Part shown: one piece after another, positions 15,307 through 19,025 of the stretch
Position numbering within the stretch: the stretch's first letter is position 1
Layout of the letters: each line of letters begins with the position of its first letter
NCBI GenBank assembly: GCA_017628165.1
Contig: JAGBZQ010000044.1
Coordinates: 1-19,025, forward strand
Reading direction: 5' to 3'
DNA length: 19,025 nt
DNA from: Kiritimatiellia bacterium
GTDB taxonomy: Bacteria > Verrucomicrobiota > Kiritimatiellia > RFP12 > UBA1067
Notes under the pieces: model-generated
Databases searched by the model: none
What the model was told of the DNA's origin: nothing
The model's input: only the letters and a program-made list of their open reading frames with translations
Made by a program: the position numbers and the translations under genes

Positions 15307-15524
15307 CCGAAGACCCTCTTCTCAAGGGCGAGAGCCGAATCAAACGAATTAAGCTCCTTCAAGGGAATATCTACACCAAAACGCTGCGCAATCGTGACCT
15401 TAAGCGCAAAGCAGGTGAGCGATCCCCAAAGAGGTGTGGCGCGGTAATCATCTTCAGGCGCAATGGACGCAACCTCAAGAACATCCGCTAACACAGCGCA
15501 AAATTCTGATCTGTCTATTTCCAT
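15303..15524 (-). CDS. Acyl-carrier-protein-like protein with WGSL instead of WDSL
   Basis: A 73-residue protein with the helical pattern of an acyl carrier protein. The modification-site region reads PLWGSLTCFALKVTIAQRFG (31-50); the serine (S35) that would carry phosphopantetheine is present, but the usual preceding aspartate is glycine (G34). It ends with LKELNSFDSALALEKRVFG, similar to ACP helix IV. The start MEIDRSEF at 15524 is preferred to an in-frame codon six residues upstream because a -10 box lies just ahead of it. It is the first gene of a pair with the NeuD-type acyltransferase. It might carry an acyl group for that enzyme. It is not the fatty-acid ACP, which is normally longer in motif (DSL). 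Confidence 0.75.
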   Translation of the reverse strand: MEIDRSEFCAVLADVLEVASIAPEDDYRATPLWGSLTCFALKVTIAQRFGVDIPLKELNSFDSALALEKRVFG

Positions 15525-15532
15525 ACAGCCAC

Positions 15533-15541
15533 AGTATATCA
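15533..15541 (-). promoter_or_regulatory. Extended -10 promoter of the acyl-carrier/acyltransferase pair
   Basis: The minus strand reads TGATATACT (extended -10, TATACT) ending 8 bases before the ATG at 15524. The predicted leader is about 2 bases, so the message would be leaderless. It sits between the tRNA-Leu 3' end and the gene, and could allow expression apart from the upstream argG-grpE-dnaJ transcript. Confidence 0.5.
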
Positions 15542-15553
15542 CAGTTTTCCAGA

Positions 15554-15635
15554 TGGTGCACCCGGAGGGACTCGAACCCCCACGCCGAAGCAGTGGAACC
15601 TAAATCCACCGTGTCTGCCATTTCACCACGGGTGC
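15554..15635 (-). tRNA. tRNA-Leu (anticodon UAG)
   Basis: On the minus strand an 82-base tRNA folds with acceptor GCACCCG pairing with CGGGTGC, discriminator A and an encoded CCA end (15554-15556). The anticodon loop TTTAGGT between GTGGA and TCCAC gives anticodon UAG (15600-15602), reading CUA and other CUN leucine codons. The variable arm with a TTCG loop (GC-TTCG-GC) fits a leucine tRNA with a fairly short long-arm, and the T arm carries GGTTCGAGTCC. Its 5' end is only 7 bases, all T, after the dnaJ stop, so it is probably cut from the dnaJ transcript. Confidence 0.97.
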
Positions 15636-15642
15636 AAAAAAA

Positions 15643-16812
15643 TCACTTCTTTGCGAGCTTCTCCTTGTGGGCGAAGAAGATACGCATCTTGTTTGCAAAC
15701 GACTGCGCCTGAGGATACGTCTTCTCGGAGGATTCCTTTACGAATTCTTCAAGAAGTTCGCGCTGCTTGCGGTCGAGATTCGCAGGAACTTCAAACACTA
15801 TCCGCGCATCAAGATCGCCGGAAAAACCGCCTCTCAAGGAAGGAACGCCCTTGCCCCTAAGACGAAACACCTTTCCGTTTGGAGTGCCTGCGGGAATCTT
15901 AAGCTGCGCGATGCCCTGCGGAGTGGGGATATCCACCTCACCACCAAGCGCCGCCGTAAATGGAGAGACTGGAATCTCAACAAAAAGATCCTGCCCTTCG
16001 CGCTCGAAGATATCGCTCGGGCGAACCGCGAGAACCACATAAAGATCGCCGTTCGGGCCGCCACGCAACCCTCCGCCGCCCTTGCCTGCCAGCTTAAGGC
16101 GCGAGCCATTATCCACGCCTGCCGGAATCTTGAGCGAAATCTTACTCGGCTTTGTGATATGCCCAGTGCCCCTGCACTTGCGACAGGGCTTTTCAATAAC
16201 GGTCCCCTCGCCATGACAAACAGGGCAAGTCTGCTGAATCCGAAATAATCCGCCGCCGCCGATAACCACTCCGCTTCCGCCGCAACGGCTACACTTTACG
16301 CGCTTAGAGCCAGGCGCCGCGCCAGTTCCGTTGCATTCGTCACACGAACAGGGAAGAGTGATATCTATCGTGCGCTCGCTTCCGAAGATGGCTTCGTCAA
16401 AATCGATATCAAGCCTGAAGGTCATATCGTCGCCGGCCTGAGGAGCATTCGGATCGACTGTATGACGCGAACCGCCGCCGAAGAAACTTGAAAAACCGCC
16501 GCCGCCGCCAAAGATATCGCCAAACGCAGAGAAGATATCCTCCATGTTCATGCCGCCACCGCCAAAGCCGCCGAAACCCTGACCGCCCATGCCCTGATGC
16601 CCAAACTGATCGTAGCGCTGACGCTTTTCAGCATCATGCAGAACATCATACGCCTCAGCCGCTTCCTTAAACTTCTCCTCGGCTTCCTTATCGCCAGGAT
16701 TGCGGTCTGGGTGGTATTTCATCGCAAGCTTGCGATAGGCGCTCTTGATTTCATCGGCCGTGGCCGTCTTGGATACGCCCAGCACCTCGTAGTAATCTCT
16801 CTTCTCCGCCAT
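15643..16812 (-). CDS. dnaJ: Chaperone DnaJ (Hsp40)
   Basis: A 389-residue co-chaperone that delivers unfolded proteins to DnaK and stimulates its ATPase. The J domain (1-72) has the HPD motif (34-36). A Gly/Phe-rich linker covers about 73-118. The zinc-binding domain has four CxxCxGxG repeats (CDECNGTG, CSRCGGSG, CPVCHGEG, CRKCRGTG, about 157-217), and the C-terminal substrate-binding domains follow. This is a complete type I DnaJ of normal length. It begins 18 bases after grpE with a weak GTGGGG ribosome binding site. dnaK is not in the window, and no CIRCE element was seen. Confidence 0.97.
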   Translation of the reverse strand: MAEKRDYYEVLGVSKTATADEIKSAYRKLAMKYHPDRNPGDKEAEEKFKEAAEAYDVLHDAEKRQRYDQFGHQGMGGQGFGGFGGGGMNMEDIFSAFGDIFGGGGGFSSFFGGGSRHTVDPNAPQAGDDMTFRLDIDFDEAIFGSERTIDITLPCSCDECNGTGAAPGSKRVKCSRCGGSGVVIGGGGLFRIQQTCPVCHGEGTVIEKPCRKCRGTGHITKPSKISLKIPAGVDNGSRLKLAGKGGGGLRGGPNGDLYVVLAVRPSDIFEREGQDLFVEIPVSPFTAALGGEVDIPTPQGIAQLKIPAGTPNGKVFRLRGKGVPSLRGGFSGDLDARIVFEVPANLDRKQRELLEEFVKESSEKTYPQAQSFANKMRIFFAHKEKLAKK

Positions 16813-16830
16813 GGCTGCACCCCACTTCGT

Positions 16831-17439
16831 TTAAGCGCCCTTGCCGGCACTGACGACGACCTGTGCCGCGCGAAGGACTTTGCCCTTGAGCATCCAGCCG
16901 CACTTGGCCTCATTGGAAACCTTGCCCTCTTCCACAGTCTCGCTCGGGAGCTGGGCAATCGCCTCCATCTTCTCCACATCAAGCTCAAGACCGACAGAAT
17001 CAAAGGGCTCCGCTCCGCGCTCTTTGAACGCAGAAAGAAACTTATCATAGACAAGCTGAACGCCCTTGACAAAAGCGTCATCCTTATCCGGGGCAGATCC
17101 GAGCGCAAGCGCAAGATTGTCCATCACAGGAAGAAACGCCTTCAAAACTTCAGACTCCGCATAACGCAAGAAATCCTCCCTGTCATGAGCGGCACGCTTC
17201 TTGTAATTGTCGAAGTCCGCCAAAAGGCGCGCGTACAAATCCTTCCAGTCGGGCGCCTTCTCCTCCTTGACGGAGGTGGCGGCCTCGACTTCTGAGGACT
17301 CTATCTCCGAAGCCTCTACTGCAGGCGTCTGTGCGGCAGGCGTCTCTGCGGCAGAGGAATCCTCCTTTACCTCTTCAATCTCTTTTTCCGTATCCAACTT
17401 GGTATACCTTCTGCGTTTTCTATCTCTGCCGAATTGCAT
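16831..17439 (-). CDS. grpE: Nucleotide exchange factor GrpE
   Basis: A 202-residue DnaK nucleotide exchange factor. The first 60 residues are charged and Ala/Glu/Thr-rich, with short repeats such as AAETPAAQTPA. They are followed by the long coiled-coil helix and the GrpE core, FDNYKKR (76-82) and LPVMDNLALAL (103-113), then the beta domain ending GWMLKGKVLRAAQVVVSAG. The start ATG at 17437-17439 lies 2 bases after the argG stop, and only a poor CAAGG site precedes it, so coupling to argG translation is likely. No heat-shock promoter or CIRCE element was seen in front of it. Confidence 0.95.
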   Translation of the reverse strand: MQFGRDRKRRRYTKLDTEKEIEEVKEDSSAAETPAAQTPAVEASEIESSEVEAATSVKEEKAPDWKDLYARLLADFDNYKKRAAHDREDFLRYAESEVLKAFLPVMDNLALALGSAPDKDDAFVKGVQLVYDKFLSAFKERGAEPFDSVGLELDVEKMEAIAQLPSETVEEGKVSNEAKCGWMLKGKVLRAAQVVVSAGKGA

Positions 17440-17441
17440 CT

Positions 17442-18674
17442 TTAGGCCTTGATCTGCCCAGATTTTGCAAGCATCTTGGCCTCAACGGACTGAATCTCCG
17501 CAAAGCCCTGCGAGCTGTGAGGATTAAGACCGTCAGAAGCTTCCATGGAGCTGTCAGCCTCATTGTAAATCGTAGCCTTAAGGCCCTTGAGCGACTCAAA
17601 GAAAATGTTGCCCTTGAAAAGCCCGAGCGTAACCTCGGCCGTAGCCTTATCCGCCCAAACCTGAATGGCGGCGCGCGCCGCACGGGTGGCGGGATCGAAC
17701 CAGCGGCCGTCATAAATCTGATCGGCGACAAACTTTGAAAGCTGCGTAAAGAGAAGGTAGCTGCGGCGATCCATAAGGCCTTCGTAGATGTACTTAAGGC
17801 CCCAAGAAAGAACCTCCATGCCGGGAGCCTCGTAAACGCCGCGGCTCTTCGTTCCGATGATGCGGTTCTCAAGAGCGTGCTTCATTCCAATGCCGTTCTT
17901 GCCGCCAACGCGATTAACCTCAAGCATTACCTCATAAGGCGTCATCTTCTTGCCGTTAACGGCCACGCAACGCCCCTTTTCAAACTTAAGAACAATCTTC
18001 TCCACCTTATTAGGAGCCTTGTCGGGCCATACGCCCATCGTAGGCTTGACAATGCGCATGGAAGTCTCCATAGACTCAAGATCCTCCGCCTCGTGCGAGA
18101 GGCCGGCGAGATTTGCGTCAGTGGAATACTTCTTCTTCGTGCCCACGAAAGCCTCGATGCCGCGCTTCTTGAGGAACTTCACCATCTCCGTGCGGCCAGG
18201 GAACTCCTTGAGAAGATCGCTATCGCGCCAAGGGGCATAAACGCCAAAATCGGGATCGAGAACATTCGTATAACGCTCAAAACGCATCTGATCGTTGCCG
18301 CGGCCGGTGGCGCCGTGAACGAGAACCTGGCATCCGGCCTTCTTCATAGCGGGAAGAAGCTTCTGGACGGTGACCGCGCGGGCGATACCCGTGGAGTTCC
18401 AGTAGCCGCCGTCATACATAGCCTGGCACTTAACCGTCTCAAAGCAAATTTCTGCCATTTCCTTCGTGACGTCCACAATCTCGGTATCGACACCCGTGGG
18501 AGCCATACGCTTCTTGATATCGTTGATATCCTTTTCGTCAGCCTGACCGACATTGGCGGAAAACGCCTTCACCTTAACGCCTGCGTCGAGAAGGACGCAG
18601 CAAATGGTCTTAGAATCCAAACCGCCAGACACGCACACGCCAACGGTCTTACCTTTGAGATCTTCAAGTTTCAT
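17442..18674 (-). CDS. argG: Argininosuccinate synthase
   Basis: A 410-residue enzyme that joins citrulline and aspartate with ATP to form argininosuccinate, the penultimate step of arginine synthesis. The ATP-pyrophosphatase loop is SGGLDS (16-21), where AYSGGLDT is more usual. Other family marks are HGATGRGNDQMRFE, YAPWRD, NRIIGTKSRGVYEAPG and the C-terminal tail. Length fits the family. The start follows AAGGAG by 9 bases. It is the first gene of argG-grpE-dnaJ, with a clear promoter upstream and no visible arginine-repressor (ARG box) pair. argH is not in the window. Confidence 0.95.
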   Translation of the reverse strand: MKLEDLKGKTVGVCVSGGLDSKTICCVLLDAGVKVKAFSANVGQADEKDINDIKKRMAPTGVDTEIVDVTKEMAEICFETVKCQAMYDGGYWNSTGIARAVTVQKLLPAMKKAGCQVLVHGATGRGNDQMRFERYTNVLDPDFGVYAPWRDSDLLKEFPGRTEMVKFLKKRGIEAFVGTKKKYSTDANLAGLSHEAEDLESMETSMRIVKPTMGVWPDKAPNKVEKIVLKFEKGRCVAVNGKKMTPYEVMLEVNRVGGKNGIGMKHALENRIIGTKSRGVYEAPGMEVLSWGLKYIYEGLMDRRSYLLFTQLSKFVADQIYDGRWFDPATRAARAAIQVWADKATAEVTLGLFKGNIFFESLKGLKATIYNEADSSMEASDGLNPHSSQGFAEIQSVEAKMLAKSGQIKA

Positions 18675-18705
18675 ATCATTTCACTCCTTGTAGAAATTGG
18701 CAAAT

Positions 18706-18734
18706 ATTATACTCTAAAATGCGAATATAAACAA
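18706..18734 (-). promoter_or_regulatory. Promoter of argG-grpE-dnaJ
   Basis: On the minus strand TTGTTT (18729-18734) and a perfect TATAAT (18706-18711) are spaced by 17 bases. The leader is about 24 bases and includes AAGGAG. It uses the same -35 hexamer as the hyf promoter. Confidence 0.7.
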
Positions 18735-18743
18735 TGGCTAATC

Positions 18744-18758
18744 TGGGGATACTCCCCA
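18744..18758. promoter_or_regulatory. Palindrome between divergent promoters, possible operator
   Basis: TGGGGA-TAC-TCCCCA is a perfect inverted repeat with 6-base arms and a 3-base centre. It lies about 10 bases upstream of the argG -35 box and covers the -35 position of the plus-strand promoter at 18765. This placement suits a regulator acting on one or both genes. It is not followed by T residues in either transcript direction as a terminator would be. Confidence 0.4.
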
Positions 18759-18764
18759 AAAAAA

Positions 18765-18773
18765 TGGTATAAT
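18765..18773 (+). promoter_or_regulatory. Extended -10 promoter of the pseudouridine synthase gene
   Basis: TGGTATAAT is a perfect extended -10 ending 7 bases before the ATG at 18781. Transcription would start at or one base before the ATG, predicting a leaderless mRNA. No Shine-Dalgarno is present. Confidence 0.65.
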
Positions 18774-18780
18774 TTTCACC

Positions 18781-19025
18781 ATGGCAGAAGAAAGACTACA
18801 GAATATACTCTCTCACGCAGGCATCGCATCGCGCAGACACGCCGCAGAAATCATCGAATCGGGGCGCGTCACGGTTGACGGCATTATCGTCAAGGAGGCC
18901 GGAGCGCGCTTTGATCCCACCGCAGTAACGGTGGCCGTTGACGGCAAAACGATCGCCGCAGAAGAGAAAAAGCGCACAATCATCCTCTATAAGCCCGTTG
19001 GAGTCCTCTCGTCCATGAGCGACCC
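18781..19025 (+). CDS. RsuA/RluB-family 16S/23S rRNA pseudouridine synthase, N-terminal part
   Basis: The first 81 codons are visible; the gene runs off the right edge. Residues 1-62 form an S4 RNA-binding domain (RLQNILSHAGIASRRHAAEI, then GRVTVDGIIVKEAG). The catalytic domain begins at ILYKPVGVLSSMSDP (68-82), typical of the RsuA/RluB/E/F group that converts uridines to pseudouridine in ribosomal RNA. The catalytic aspartate lies beyond the window, so the exact member cannot be told; RluB is most common in this kind of genome. It is transcribed divergently from argG. Confidence 0.92.
   Translation, partial: MAEERLQNILSHAGIASRRHAAEIIESGRVTVDGIIVKEAGARFDPTAVTVAVDGKTIAAEEKKRTIILYKPVGVLSSMSD

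Noticed and set aside
17877..18878. Plus-strand open frame of 333 codons opposite argG
   Set aside because: It is the antisense image of argG and runs through the argG promoter and into the pseudouridine synthase start in another frame.

Overview
The window is bacterial chromosome, densely packed, with a GC content of about 55% by eye. The exception is the first 0.8 kb, which is clearly AT-rich. The organism cannot be named from the sequence. A lean toward the PVC superphylum (Kiritimatiellota, Lentisphaerae or Verrucomicrobia-like) rests mainly on the uncharacterised zinc-finger-like protein at 10576-11910, whose central motif resembles hypothetical proteins I recall from that group. Treat it as a guess.

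Left edge (1-619, minus): the N-terminal half of an AT-rich AAA ATPase of the Walker A/B plus DUF4143 type, probably acquired. Divergent promoters separate it from the main feature, a rightward six-gene operon (810-7209) in the order hyfB-hyfC-hyfE-hyfF-hyfG-hyfI. It encodes four integral membrane subunits (two antiporter-like, one NuoH-like, one HyfE-like) and two peripheral subunits (NuoD-like and NuoB-like). The large subunit keeps only one of the four cysteines that hold the [NiFe] centre, so this is not a true hydrogenase. It matches the poorly understood Ehr (energy-converting hydrogenase related) class, which lies between complex I and group 4 hydrogenases. This copy looks trimmed further: the NuoC-like domain is missing and one of the two ferredoxin-type clusters in HyfI has been removed. 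No hydrogenase maturation genes are present.

Middle and right (7279-18674): everything is on the minus strand, so it reads right to left. The blocks are argG-grpE-dnaJ followed by tRNA-Leu(UAG); an acyl-carrier-like protein with a NeuD/PglD-type acyltransferase; hisB-hisA-M16 peptidase, joined by 4-bp ATGA overlaps; the zinc-finger-like protein with pheT; and a lone lipoprotein that converges on the hyf operon. At the right edge a plus-strand RsuA/RluB-family pseudouridine synthase begins, divergent from argG.

Promoters share a style. Two have a TTGTTT -35 box with 17-bp spacing (hyfB, argG). Several have an extended -10 (TGnTATAAT-like). Three of these lie only 7-10 bp upstream of the ATG, which predicts leaderless or nearly leaderless mRNAs. 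No gene-free stretch exceeds 300 bases, and no CRISPR array, insertion sequence, rRNA or convincing intrinsic terminator was found.
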